Shown: positions 23,931 to 33,446 of the stretch, in pieces
Position numbering within the stretch: position 1 is the first letter of the stretch
How the letters are laid out: every line of letters begins with the position of its first letter
From: Mycolicibacterium sp. TUM20985
GTDB taxonomy: Bacteria > Actinomycetota > Actinomycetes > Mycobacteriales > Mycobacteriaceae
DNA length: 64,000 bases
Direction of reading: 5' to 3'
Assembly (NCBI RefSeq): GCF_030295745.1
Contig: NZ_AP027291.1
Coordinates: 496,001 to 560,000 of the forward strand
Position numbers and translations under genes: made by a program
Notes under the pieces: model-generated
Database searches by the model: none
What the model was told of the DNA's origin: nothing
The model's input: the letters and a program-made list of their open reading frames with translations, nothing else

Positions 23931-24055
23931 CGCCCCATCCGACGGCGGCGTCAATCCGAAGTACTCGCAAAACCAGTGATGCCACGAGGGGGTGCCGACG
24001 ATGACGCCGGAAGGCAAGTGCGTAAGGTCCGAAGTCGAGTGGCCTGCATGGGTCG

Positions 24056-27000
24056 ATGGCAGGGATGAAGATGCGTACTGATCGAGGCAGTCACCAGCCG
24101 TTGGCGATCGTCGGGATCGGGTGCCGCCTGCCAGGTGACGTCACGTCCCCGGAGAGCTTCTGGCGCCTGCTATGCAGTGAAACCGATGCCACGTGCGTCG
24201 TCCCCGAGTCGCGCTGGAACGCCGCCAGATTCCATGACCCGAATCCGGCGAAGGTCGGCAAGATGGTCACCCGGCGAGGCGGATTCCTCCGCGAGATCGA
24301 TCAGTTCGACCCCCAGTTCTTCGGTATCTCCCCGCGCGAGGCGCACCTGCTCGATCCGCAGCAGCGCCTCCTGCTCGAGGCCACCTGGGAGGCCCTGGAA
24401 GACGGCGGGATTCCCGCCGACGCGGTCGCCGGCACCGACGTCGGCGTCTTCATCGGCGGCTTCACCCTCGACTACCAACTCCTGCAGAACCAGGGCCGCA
24501 CCAGTCGCTACCGATTCAAGACCCATTCCTCCACCGGGATGATGATGACGATGCTGGCGAACCGGATTTCGTTCGCCTTCGACCTGCGTGGACCGAGCAT
24601 GACGATCGACACGGCATGCTCGAGCTCGCTCGTCGCCGTCCATCTCGCGGCACAGAGCATCTGGAACGGTGAATGCGACCTGGCCCTGGCCGGCGGGGTG
24701 AACGTCATGGTCGGACCCAACACGGCCATCGCGGAGTCGAAGAGCGGATTCCTCAGTCCAGGGGGACGGAGCAAGGCCTTCGACGAGTCGGCCGACGGTT
24801 ACGCACGGGGCGAGGGTGGCGCCGTCGTCGTCATCAAACCCCTCGAGCAGGCCTTGCACGACGGCGACGAGATCTACGCACAGATCCTCGGCACCGCAGT
24901 GTCTCAGGACGGCCACACCGACGGCATCACCGTTCCCCGCGAGGAAGCACAGGGGGCAGCGATCAAGACCGCCCTGAAACGAGCGGGCGTTCACCCCGCC
25001 GACGTCGGCTACGTCGAAGCGCACGGCACCGGAACGCCGGTCGGCGATCCGATCGAGATGCGGGCGCTGGCAAGCGCGTTGGCGTCGAACCGGTCGTCGA
25101 CGAATCCCCTGGTGATCGGTTCGGTGAAGACGAACATCGGGCACCTCGAGGCCGGGGCCGGCGTCGCCGGGCTCATCAAGACGGCCCTGGTGCTCAAGCA
25201 CGGCTACATCCCGGCCAACTTGCACTTCGAAAAGCCCAGCGGCGGAGTATCTCTCGCCGAGCTCAACATCGACGTGCCGCGCACCGGGCGTCCCTTCCCC
25301 GACCACGAACGGCGCCTGGCGGGGGTCAACTCGTTCGGCTTCGGCGGCACCAATGCCCATGTCGTGCTCGCCGAGCCACCCGCCACGCTGGACCTGCCGA
25401 CCCGGGATCCCGCCCCGCAGCCACCCTTGACCCTGCTGCCGCTCTCGGCGCGCAGCGAGGAGGCGCTGGTGGCGACCGCGCGTCGATTGGCCGACCACGT
25501 CGTTAGCCATCCCGACGTCACACTGGAGGATCTGGGGTACACCCTCGGCCAGCGACGTGCCCACCTGAACTACCGCCGCACGCTGGTGGTGGACGACATC
25601 GACGACGCGCGGGATCAACTTCGGGCCCTCGCCGACGGCGGCGAGATCTCCGCGGGACGCACCTCCCAGGCAGCACCCAAGCTCGCCTTCGTGTGTACGG
25701 GCATGGGCCCGCAGTGGTGGAAGATGTGCCGGGGACTGCTCGACGTCCTCCCCGCGTTCACCGACAGCATCGTCGCCAGCGATCGCGAGCTGTCCCGTTA
25801 CACGGACTGGTCCCTGCTCGAGGAACTGCGCCGCGACGAAGCCGACTCGCGGATGGGCGAGACCGACGTCGCGCAACCTGCGAACTTCGCGATCCAGGTC
25901 GCACTTGCTGAGCAGCTCAAGGCATTTGGCATCACACCCGATGCGATCATCGGTCACAGCGCCGGTGAGGTGGCCGCGCATTACCTTGCGGGTCTGCTGA
26001 CCTTCGAGCAGGCCGTCGAGGTGATCCATCACCGGAGCCGGCTGCAGCAACGAACCAGCGGACTGGGTCGCATGCTCGCCGTCGGGCTCGACGCCGAGTC
26101 GCTGATGCAGACGCTCGACGAGACGACACTCGGCGAGTTCGGCCAGCGGGTATCCGTGGCGGCGATCAACAGCCCGTCGGCAGTGACCATCGCCGGCGAC
26201 GGTGACGTCCTCGCCGACGTCGCCCGCCAACTGGACGAGGCGGGGGTCTTCAATCGCTTTCTCGCCGTGAAGGTTCCGTACCACACCCACTACATGGAGA
26301 TGGTCAGGGACGAGCTCTATGGCGCCTTCGACGGGCTGTCGTCGGCTCCGGCGACCATTCCGCTCTACTCCACGGTCACCGGTGAGCGGCTGGACGGTTA
26401 CACGGCCGGTGCTGCCTACTGGTGGCAGAACACCCGCGCCACAGTGCTCTTCGAGCCTGCGATGCGGCGGATGCTGGAGGACGGCTACACGCACTTCGTC
26501 GAGTTGGGTCCGCATCCGGTTCTGGCGGCCTCGATCTTCGAGACCGCCGGAAGCGAGAAGGCCCTGGTCCTGCCGACCCAGCGGCGCAACGAGGACGACG
26601 CCCGGACGTTCATGAATTGTGTTGGCACGCTTCACTCCAACGGTCACGACGTGGCCTGGGATGCCGTGCACCCCCGAGGGTCGGCACGACTCCTGAAGCT
26701 CCCGACGTACGCGTGGCAGTCCAAGCGTTTCTGGAACGAGAGCCCCGAATCCACCGAGGACCTGCACTACCACCCGGTGCATCCGCTGCTGGGGCAACCG
26801 GTCGGCGCCGTCCATCCGACCTGGGAAGCCGAGTTGAGCACCGCCCACTTCCCGTTCCTCGCGGACCATCGTGTGCAGGGCAGCGTCGTGGTACCGGGGT
26901 CGGTGTACATCGAGATGGGACTGGCCGCGGCGAAGGCGACCTACGGCACCGACCTCGGTGTGGACGACCTGGTGCTGCACCGCGCGCTCATCCTCGACGA

Positions 27001-29611
27001 CACCTGCGATCCCATCCTGCGGACCACCCTGAACGAGGCGGACGGCACCTTGGAGTTCGCCGCGTTCACGGCGACGGCCGACGGCGAGCTCACGTGGACG
27101 GTCACGGCCACCGCGGAACTCAACACCGTGCCGATGTCGCCGCGCGGTGCGCAAGCGTTCGACGGCGCGGAGATACTCGCCCAGACGAGCGGCGACGACT
27201 TCTACGCGCTCACACGGACTCTCGGCTTCGACTACGGTGACGCCTTCCGATCCGTCGGCGACATCACCGGCGGGGACGGCTGGACCGTCGCCAGGATCGC
27301 CGTCCCGGAACCGATCGCCGACGAACTCGGTGCCTACCGGTTCCATCCGGCCCTCATCGACGGCGCGTTCCAAACCCTCTTCGGCCTTCCCCTGCTCGGC
27401 CGTGAGGCGAACGAGGGGCCGTACCTTCCCACTCGGATCCGGCATTGCGCGGTATACGGTCCGCCCGAACCCGACATGCTCGTCACCGTGCGCGTGGTCT
27501 CGGCCACGCGGGAAGAGATCCAGAGCGACATCACGGTCACCGACCATCTCGGGCAGCCGCTGGCCGTCTTCAGCGGCTTCACGGTGCAATCCCTGGGCGC
27601 CTCATCCCGCATGTCTCCCGAGCGAATCGACAAGGGAATCTACGAGATGCAGTGGGTCGCACTGGATCCGTCCACAGCGGCCACTAGCACCGACGCCGCG
27701 TCCTGGCTGGTGTTCGCCGACGCTGCCGGAGTGGGCTCGGCCGTCGCGGATCAGCTGCGCGACCGCGGTCACCGGGTGCACACCGTCGTCGCCCAAACCG
27801 TCGACGAACTCACCGAGGTGGACGGGGGATACGCCGTGAACCCTCGGCGTCCCGACCAGCTGGCCCGGTTGATCGACTCCCACCTCGACGGCCACGCCGA
27901 CCTCGCGGGCATCGTCGACTGCTGGCCGCTCGACGTCGCCGCGGATACCGAGGCCGACCGCGACATGGGTGTGCTCACGGTCGTGCGCCTGGTCAAGGCG
28001 CTCGCTGCGAAGGACACCGTCAAGCCCCGCCTCCACGTGATCACCGCCAACGCGCAACCGGCCGCGGGAGCCGAGGTGCGATCGCCCGAACAGGCCGCCG
28101 TCTGGGGTTTGGGCCGGGTCGTCGGCCACCACGAATTCGCCGAGCAGTGGGGTGGTCTCGTCGATGTCGACCTCGACGTCGACCAGGACGTCGAGCAAGA
28201 CTCGGTCCTCGACCGCGCCGAGACGGCCGCGCGGATCTGCGAGCGCATCCTCGGTGACGACGGCGAGGATCAGGTCGCGATCCGCGGTGAGGAGACGTTC
28301 GTCGCGCGGCTGCGCCCGAGCACCAGCCTCACGAAGGCGTTCCCCACCAAGCTCACGCCCGATGCGACGTACGTCGTGACCGGTGGCGCCGGTGTCCTCG
28401 GCCGGACCGTGGCCATGTATCTCGCCGAACACGGAGCCCGCCACATCGCCCTGCTGAGTCGAAGCGAGATCCCCTCGCGCGACCGTTGGACCCAACTGCC
28501 GGAGGATGATTCGCACTTCGCCACCGTCGAGGTGATCCGGGCGATCGAACGTCTAGGCGCCGAGGTGATCACTGCCAGCGTCGACGTCACCGACGCCGGA
28601 CAGATGATGGCGTGGCTCCGCGACCACACCCGAACCGGCGGCCGACCCGTGCGCGGCGTCATCCACGCGGCAGGATCGGTTCACGACCAACTCCTGGTGA
28701 ACATGGGCGAGGACGACTTCACGAAGGTGTTGGCTCCCAAGATCACCGGCACCCGCGTGCTGCACGACACCTTCATCGAGCACGAACTCGAGTTCTTCGT
28801 GATGTTCGGGTCGGCGGGGTCGACCATCGCCTCGCCTGGGCAGGGAAATTACGCTGCCGCCAACGCGTTCCTCGACGCCTTCGCGCACTACCGCCAGGCG
28901 CAGGGGCTACCGGCCCTGACCATCGGATGGGGGCCGTGGTCGGTCGGAATGGTGGAGGAGCTCAAGCTCGAGAAGCTCTATGCACAAAGGGGAATCGAGC
29001 TGATCACGCCCACGGCGGGCGCACGTATCCTCGATCGGCTGATCAACCAGCGGGCCGCGAACGTCGTCGCGATCACAGCCGACTGGGGTCGGGCCCGCCA
29101 GGCCGGTCACAGCCGACGGCTGCCGCCGATGTTCGCCGATCTCGACACGCCCGAAGTATCTGCGGCACGCGATGACTCCGAGTCCTCGATCCTGGACGCG
29201 ATCTCCGGGCTGCCCACGGCCGAGCGGCTCGACGTGGTCACCGAGCACGTGCGCCGGACCGTCGCCGCCGTCTTCGATTGTGCAGTCGCCGACATCGAAT
29301 GCGATGACATCCTCGACGACATCGGCCTGGACTCCATGATGGCCATGGACTTCCGGGTGAGGATCAACACGATGTTCGCCATCGACCTTCCGGTGCTGGA
29401 GATCCTCAGAGGGGTCAGCGTGAACTCGCTCGCCGTTCGGGTCCTCGACGAGCTCGCCGCCCCCGACGAGGTCCCCGAGGTGACCGATCGCGCGGCGGAG
29501 GACACCGACGATGGCGTCGCCCAACTAATCGACGAGTTGTCCGAATCGGAGCTGCGGGCACTCCTGGCCGAACTCGAGGGACCTGCCGCCGAGCGGGAAA
29601 CGGGAGGATGA
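24056..29611 (+). CDS. Single-module type I polyketide synthase (KS-AT-DH-KR-ACP)
   Basis: This 1851-residue synthase has, in order: KS (Cys188 in DTACSSS, EAHGTGT, KTNIGHLEA); AT (Ser635 in GHSAG); DH (His938 in LADHRVQGSVVVPGS, Asp1102 in HPALIDG); a structural KR half then KR (VVTGGAGVLG near 1440, Tyr1599 in GQGNYAAANAF); and ACP (Ser1760 in GLDSMMA). All catalytic residues are present. There is no ER, methyltransferase or thioesterase, so products would keep double bonds and need release by another enzyme. The AT selectivity segment reads YHTHYM rather than YASH or HAFH. Three ATGs lie close together (24056, 24065, 24071); the AGGG at 24061 best serves the third. The stop overlaps the ABC ATPase start (ATGA), so product and export genes are coupled. 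Confidence 0.93.
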   Translation: MAGMKMRTDRGSHQPLAIVGIGCRLPGDVTSPESFWRLLCSETDATCVVPESRWNAARFHDPNPAKVGKMVTRRGGFLREIDQFDPQFFGISPREAHLLDPQQRLLLEATWEALEDGGIPADAVAGTDVGVFIGGFTLDYQLLQNQGRTSRYRFKTHSSTGMMMTMLANRISFAFDLRGPSMTIDTACSSSLVAVHLAAQSIWNGECDLALAGGVNVMVGPNTAIAESKSGFLSPGGRSKAFDESADGYARGEGGAVVVIKPLEQALHDGDEIYAQILGTAVSQDGHTDGITVPREEAQGAAIKTALKRAGVHPADVGYVEAHGTGTPVGDPIEMRALASALASNRSSTNPLVIGSVKTNIGHLEAGAGVAGLIKTALVLKHGYIPANLHFEKPSGGVSLAELNIDVPRTGRPFPDHERRLAGVNSFGFGGTNAHVVLAEPPATLDLPTRDPAPQPPLTLLPLSARSEEALVATARRLADHVVSHPDVTLEDLGYTLGQRRAHLNYRRTLVVDDIDDARDQLRALADGGEISAGRTSQAAPKLAFVCTGMGPQWWKMCRGLLDVLPAFTDSIVASDRELSRYTDWSLLEELRRDEADSRMGETDVAQPANFAIQVALAEQLKAFGITPDAIIGHSAGEVAAHYLAGLLTFEQAVEVIHHRSRLQQRTSGLGRMLAVGLDAESLMQTLDETTLGEFGQRVSVAAINSPSAVTIAGDGDVLADVARQLDEAGVFNRFLAVKVPYHTHYMEMVRDELYGAFDGLSSAPATIPLYSTVTGERLDGYTAGAAYWWQNTRATVLFEPAMRRMLEDGYTHFVELGPHPVLAASIFETAGSEKALVLPTQRRNEDDARTFMNCVGTLHSNGHDVAWDAVHPRGSARLLKLPTYAWQSKRFWNESPESTEDLHYHPVHPLLGQPVGAVHPTWEAELSTAHFPFLADHRVQGSVVVPGSVYIEMGLAAAKATYGTDLGVDDLVLHRALILDDTCDPILRTTLNEADGTLEFAAFTATADGELTWTVTATAELNTVPMSPRGAQAFDGAEILAQTSGDDFYALTRTLGFDYGDAFRSVGDITGGDGWTVARIAVPEPIADELGAYRFHPALIDGAFQTLFGLPLLGREANEGPYLPTRIRHCAVYGPPEPDMLVTVRVVSATREEIQSDITVTDHLGQPLAVFSGFTVQSLGASSRMSPERIDKGIYEMQWVALDPSTAATSTDAASWLVFADAAGVGSAVADQLRDRGHRVHTVVAQTVDELTEVDGGYAVNPRRPDQLARLIDSHLDGHADLAGIVDCWPLDVAADTEADRDMGVLTVVRLVKALAAKDTVKPRLHVITANAQPAAGAEVRSPEQAAVWGLGRVVGHHEFAEQWGGLVDVDLDVDQDVEQDSVLDRAETAARICERILGDDGEDQVAIRGEETFVARLRPSTSLTKAFPTKLTPDATYVVTGGAGVLGRTVAMYLAEHGARHIALLSRSEIPSRDRWTQLPEDDSHFATVEVIRAIERLGAEVITASVDVTDAGQMMAWLRDHTRTGGRPVRGVIHAAGSVHDQLLVNMGEDDFTKVLAPKITGTRVLHDTFIEHELEFFVMFGSAGSTIASPGQGNYAAANAFLDAFAHYRQAQGLPALTIGWGPWSVGMVEELKLEKLYAQRGIELITPTAGARILDRLINQRAANVVAITADWGRARQAGHSRRLPPMFADLDTPEVSAARDDSESSILDAISGLPTAERLDVVTEHVRRTVAAVFDCAVADIECDDILDDIGLDSMMAMDFRVRINTMFAIDLPVLEILRGVSVNSLAVRVLDELAAPDEVPEVTDRAAEDTDDGVAQLIDELSESELRALLAELEGPAAERETGG

Positions 29612-30459
29612 CGCTCGCGGATGGAACGTCCGCGGTGCACGTTCAAGGTCTGTCGAAGTCCTACGGTCGACTGCAGGCGGTGCGGGACCTCGACCTCGAC
29701 GTCGGCTACGGCGAAGTCTTCGCAATCCTCGGTCCCAACGGGGCGGGCAAGTCGACCACCATAGAAATCCTCGAGGGCAATCGCCAACGCGACTCCGGCC
29801 ACGTGCGAGTACTGGGCGAGGACCCGGCGACTGCGGGCCGGGACTGGCGCGCCAGGGTCGGCATCGTGCTGCAGGAAGCCAGCGACGCGGGGATGCTGAC
29901 GGTGCTGGAAACCGTCCGCATGTTCACGAACTGCTACGGCAACGCTCGACACCCTAGGGACGTCCTCGAACTCGTCGGGCTCGACGCGGTGTCCGGATCG
30001 CGGGTGCGGACGCTGTCCGGTGGCCAGCGCCGCCGGCTGGACGTGGCGCTCGGCATCATCGGCAAGCCCGAGCTTCTGTTCCTGGACGAACCGACGACCG
30101 GGTTCGATCCCGAAGCCAGACGGCAGTTCTGGGATCTCATCAGACTCCTGGCCGCCGACGGCACGACCATCCTGCTCACCACGCACTACCTCGAGGAGGC
30201 CGCCGCGCTCGCCGACCGGGTCGCGGTCATCGCGGGGGGCAAGGTGGTGGCGGTGGATTCCCCGACGCGGTTGACCGGCCACGTCAGCTCGGGGGCGACG
30301 GTCCGATGGGTCGAGGGGGGCCACGTACACGTCGAACAGACGGACCACCCCACCGAACTCGTCAGGCGGCGCAGCACGGACGGCGCCGAACTTCCGGAGC
30401 TGACCATCACCCGACCGACCCTCGAAGATGCGTACCTGCACCTGATCGGCCAGGCGTGA
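29608..30459 (+). CDS. ABC transporter ATP-binding protein (DrrA-like)
   Basis: This 283-residue ATPase has Walker A GPNGAGKSTT, a Q-loop at VLQEASD, signature LSGGQRRR, Walker B LLFLDEPTTGFD and the switch His in TTHYLEEA. The C-terminal extension after ADRVAVIAGG matches DrrA/CcmA-type multidrug and natural-product exporters. It overlaps the PKS stop by 4 bp and the permease start by 1 bp, so the three are co-translated. It most likely powers export of the polyketide made by the upstream enzymes, which is inference from position. Confidence 0.93.
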   Translation: MTLADGTSAVHVQGLSKSYGRLQAVRDLDLDVGYGEVFAILGPNGAGKSTTIEILEGNRQRDSGHVRVLGEDPATAGRDWRARVGIVLQEASDAGMLTVLETVRMFTNCYGNARHPRDVLELVGLDAVSGSRVRTLSGGQRRRLDVALGIIGKPELLFLDEPTTGFDPEARRQFWDLIRLLAADGTTILLTTHYLEEAAALADRVAVIAGGKVVAVDSPTRLTGHVSSGATVRWVEGGHVHVEQTDHPTELVRRRSTDGAELPELTITRPTLEDAYLHLIGQA

Positions 30460-31316
30460 TGGCCAGCGAAAGCGCCCAGCGGGCCTCGCCGCCGCGACAC
30501 CGCGCGACCGAATCGGAGTCACCACTTCCGTCGACGCTGCGCATCGGATTGTCGCGGGTCGTGCCCGAATTGAAGATGTTCTACCGTCGGCCGGAGCAGG
30601 TGGCCCTGACCTTCTCGATGCCCGCGGTGATCTGTCTGCTGCTGGGCTCGATCTTCTCGACGAAGATGCCGGGCAGCGAGACCACCACCGGCGCCGTGAT
30701 CGCGGCGAGCATGCTCGCCTACGGAATTCTGTCGACGTCGTTCATCAACCTGGGCATCAGCATCGCCGCGGATCGCGACACCGGCGGCTTGAGACGCCTT
30801 CGTGGAACGCCGACCACCGCCTCGTCGTACTTCGTCGGCAAGATCATGCTGGTCGCCATCGTCAGTTTCGCCGAGGCCGTCATTCTGCTGGCAGTCGGTG
30901 TGTTCGTCTTCAAACTCCACCTGCCGTCAGACGTCTTCGGCTGGTTCACGTTGACGTGGATCTTCATCCTCGGTGTCGTGAGCTGCTCGTTGCTCGGCAT
31001 CTTCATCAGCAACTTCGCCAGCAACGCGGTGTCAGCCGCCGTGATCACCAACGGTCCATCGGTGGCATTGCAATTCATCTCGGGCACCTACGTGCCGCTC
31101 GTCGTCCTGCCGATCTGGATGCTGACCATCGGTTCCATCTTTCCCGTCAAATGGCTGGCGCAAGGTTTCCGGTCGGTGCTGCTGCCACCGGCAATGGTCG
31201 CGTTCGAACCAGCAGGCAGCTGGGAGCATTGGCGAATATTCCTCGTGCTGACGGCGTGGAGTATCGGCGGTCTGGTCGGCTGCCTCGCCGTCTTCAGGTG
31301 GTCCGAGAAGAACTGA
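30459..31316 (+). CDS. ABC-2 type transporter permease (DrrB-like)
   Basis: This 285-residue membrane protein has six hydrophobic segments and a basic N-terminal tail. The ABC-2 features are EQVALTFSMPAVICLLLGSIF at the first helix, the loop DRDTGGLRRLRGTPTTASSYFVGK (the conserved coupling region, with RLRGTP) and a late helix before IFPVKWLAQGFRSVLL. It pairs with the ATPase whose stop it overlaps (TGATG). Half-transporters of this kind export polyketides and glycolipids. The cluster appears to end here; the next gene is convergent, 9 bp away. Confidence 0.9.
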   Translation: MASESAQRASPPRHRATESESPLPSTLRIGLSRVVPELKMFYRRPEQVALTFSMPAVICLLLGSIFSTKMPGSETTTGAVIAASMLAYGILSTSFINLGISIAADRDTGGLRRLRGTPTTASSYFVGKIMLVAIVSFAEAVILLAVGVFVFKLHLPSDVFGWFTLTWIFILGVVSCSLLGIFISNFASNAVSAAVITNGPSVALQFISGTYVPLVVLPIWMLTIGSIFPVKWLAQGFRSVLLPPAMVAFEPAGSWEHWRIFLVLTAWSIGGLVGCLAVFRWSEKN

Positions 31317-31325
31317 GCCCCGGCG

Positions 31326-31769
31326 TCAGACGGCGGGCACGGCCATGGGCGGCCTACCGTGGCAGGCCCGGAACTGGCTGCCGCTGCCGCAGAAACACGG
31401 GTCGCTGCGAGGGATCGGCAGCATGTAGACGTGGTCCTCACGGACGCGGGCAATGGCGTCGCGGAGCCTCGGGCTGGGAGCGGGCGTGTGACGATGCGTC
31501 ATCCAGGCGATCGCGACCGCGAGGGCTCCGAGCAGCATCACGACCCGGACCGCCTCGCCCCGATCGTCGTGCAGGCGAAGCCACGCCCCCACCTCCGGAT
31601 CAAGGCAGTCGAGTGCGGCCGCGATCCGCTCGACCGGCGGCAGGCCCGTGCGGAGCTGGTCGAACAGCACGTCCTGCATCCGGCTCAGCTCATCGAGCGT
31701 CATGCAGCACAATGCCGACTCGACGCCGGCGTCGGCGGCCTGCGATGCCTCGTGGTCAATGGTGATCAT
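31326..31769 (-). CDS. SEC-C motif-containing protein
   Basis: This 147-residue protein ends in a SEC-C metal-binding motif, DPCFCGSGSQFRACHG (C-x-C-x8-C-H), like the C-terminus of SecA. It also has one central hydrophobic stretch (VVMLLGALAVAIAW). The N-terminal region is helical. SEC-C motifs bind zinc and often contact the ribosome or other proteins; the role here is unknown. The ATG at 31769 has a GGGGGA site 4 nt upstream of ATGC; an in-frame start at 31826 would add 19 residues. It is divergent from the ParB-like gene. Confidence 0.72.
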   Translation of the reverse strand: MITIDHEASQAADAGVESALCCMTLDELSRMQDVLFDQLRTGLPPVERIAAALDCLDPEVGAWLRLHDDRGEAVRVVMLLGALAVAIAWMTHRHTPAPSPRLRDAIARVREDHVYMLPIPRSDPCFCGSGSQFRACHGRPPMAVPAV

Positions 31770-31900
31770 GCATCCCCCGATGCTCGACGTTGCGACGTCG
31801 CCCCCGACGCTGCCTACATTGCACACGCTAGCGCTGCCCGTGTCATGTCGAATCGGGAAACCCCTCGTGTCCAGATGGCCGCGCTCACAGCCGCCGGGAT

Positions 31901-31906
31901 TATGGT
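31901..31906 (+). promoter_or_regulatory. -10 element for a probable leaderless transcript
   Basis: TATGGT (TANNNT) ends 6 nt before the ATG at 31913, and no Shine-Dalgarno sequence is present. This spacing places the transcription start on or next to the A of the start codon. Confidence 0.45.
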
Positions 31907-31912
31907 GTCCGA

Positions 31913-32296
31913 ATGGCGGTGAAGTGGCTCGACGCTCCCCAAGGCCACGACTACACTGCCGCAGCCGAGTATCTCAGCCTGATCAGTGAGGCCGACGCGA
32001 TCGATCCGACGGTCGCGGCGCTCGAATCGGCCGACACCGCCCTGCGCAAGGCCAAGGACATCCTGCGGGCGGCGGGCCTGGTACTCCTGCCGGAGACCAA
32101 CCCGCGCGTCAAGGCTGACCTGGCGAAGATCGCTGCGGGGCACAAGCTTTCGCCCATCCTATTGGTGCGGGGTAGGGTGCTCGACGGCGTCGCGCTGCAG
32201 ATCGCCGATGGCTACCACCGCGTCTGCGCGAGCTACCTCACCGACGAGAACACCCCCATTCCATGCCGTTTGGTGTCATGGCGGATACCGGACTGA
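31913..32296 (+). CDS. Small ParB/sulfiredoxin-like hypothetical protein
   Basis: This 127-residue protein has no family I recognise with certainty. Its second half, KLSPILLVRGRVLDGVALQIADGYHRVCASY, has the strand-loop-DGYHR-helix pattern of the ParB N-terminal/sulfiredoxin fold, which binds nucleotides. The first half is helical (DTALRKAKDILRAAGL). It lacks a DNA-binding domain, so it is not a chromosome-partitioning ParB. Its stop is immediately followed by the start of a CPA2 antiporter, so the two form an operon. A regulatory or nucleotide-sensing role for the transporter is possible but unproved. Confidence 0.7.
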   Translation: MAVKWLDAPQGHDYTAAAEYLSLISEADAIDPTVAALESADTALRKAKDILRAAGLVLLPETNPRVKADLAKIAAGHKLSPILLVRGRVLDGVALQIADGYHRVCASYLTDENTPIPCRLVSWRIPD

Positions 32297-32297
32297 G

Positions 32298-33446
32298 ATG
32301 ACGGCATTCGGGTTCGGCACGCTCGCGCTGCTCGTCGTGGGCGGTCTGGTCGGCCCCCTGTTGGCCGCCGTGCCACGGCTGCGGGTGCCGGCGGTCATCG
32401 GCGAGCTGCTGATGGGAATCATGTTGGGAAAGACCGGCTTCGGCGTCATCGACCACGCCGAGCCGACTTTCGAGCTGCTGGCGAACATCGGTTTCGCCCT
32501 GGTGATGTTCGTCGTCGGCACGCACGTCCCCGTCCGCGATCGCCAGATGTGGACGGCGGCACCGGCGGCGGCAGTGCGGGCCGTTCTGGTCGGCGCGGTC
32601 GCGGCCGGACTCGGGGTGGGGCTGGCGACGTTCTTCGGCACGGGACATGCCGCGCTGTACGGGGTGCTGATGGCGTCGTCCTCGGCGGCACTCGCCCTGC
32701 CCATCATCGACGGCCTGCAGTTGACGGGACCACCGGTGCTGTCGGTCACCGCGCAGATCGCCATCGCCGACACGGCGTGCATCGTGTTGCTGCCCTTGGT
32801 CATCGACCCGTCGCAGGCGCCCCGGGCCGCACTCGGTGCGCTCGCGATCGCCGTGTGCGCGTTCGTGTTGTACCTGGTGCTGCGCTGGGCCAACGGCAAG
32901 GGGCTCCGCAAACGGCTACACCGGTACTCCGAGAAGCGGAAGCTCGCCCTCGAATTGCGGTTCAGCCTAGCCATGCTGTTCGGCCTCGCCGCGCTGGCCA
33001 TCGGCACGCACGTCTCGATCATGCTGGCGGGCTTCGCCTTGGGTCTAGTGGTCGCCGCGATCGGTGAGCCCCGACGCCTGGCCCGCCAGTTGTTCGGTGT
33101 CACCGAAGGATTCTTCGGACCGCTCTTCTTCATCTGGCTGGGTGCCTCGCTGCAAGTCCGCGATCTGGGGGCGCACCCGGAGTTCATCGCGCTGGGTGCC
33201 GCACTCGGGGCGGGTGCCATCCTCGCCCATGCGATCGGCAGGCTCTTCAAGCAGCCGTGGACGTTCGCCATCTTCTCGGCGGCCCAACTCGGCGTTCCCG
33301 TGGCGGCGGCGACGGTGGGAACCGAACAGCACCTGTTGGTCCCCGGCGAACCGGCGGCGCTGATGCTTGGAGCCATCGTCACCATCGCCGCGACGTCGGC
33401 CACGGGTGCGTTGGCCGGGCGGGCGGCGAAGCCCGTGCACGCCTAA
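32298..33446 (+). CDS. CPA2-family cation:proton antiporter
   Basis: This 382-residue membrane protein has about 11-12 hydrophobic segments. It shows the exchanger pattern: RLRVPAVIGELLMGIMLGKTGFGVI at the first helices, NIGFALVMFVVGTHVPV, and AQIAIADTACIVLLPLV, where the ion-site helix has a single Asp. It lacks cytoplasmic TrkA domains. It is distinct from the antiporter at 20.6 kb. The ATG at 32298 lies 1 bp after the preceding stop; upstream in-frame codons are antisense-like and basic. Its end overlaps the convergent AraC gene by 4 bp. The ion specificity is unknown. Confidence 0.85.
   Translation: MTAFGFGTLALLVVGGLVGPLLAAVPRLRVPAVIGELLMGIMLGKTGFGVIDHAEPTFELLANIGFALVMFVVGTHVPVRDRQMWTAAPAAAVRAVLVGAVAAGLGVGLATFFGTGHAALYGVLMASSSAALALPIIDGLQLTGPPVLSVTAQIAIADTACIVLLPLVIDPSQAPRAALGALAIAVCAFVLYLVLRWANGKGLRKRLHRYSEKRKLALELRFSLAMLFGLAALAIGTHVSIMLAGFALGLVVAAIGEPRRLARQLFGVTEGFFGPLFFIWLGASLQVRDLGAHPEFIALGAALGAGAILAHAIGRLFKQPWTFAIFSAAQLGVPVAAATVGTEQHLLVPGEPAALMLGAIVTIAATSATGALAGRAAKPVHA

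Noticed and set aside
24170..27589. Very long open frame (over 1100 codons) on the minus strand under the PKS
   Set aside because: It is the antisense mirror of PKS codons in high-GC DNA. Its composition is Arg/Gly/Val-rich without any domain, while the plus strand shows complete KS, AT and DH motifs.
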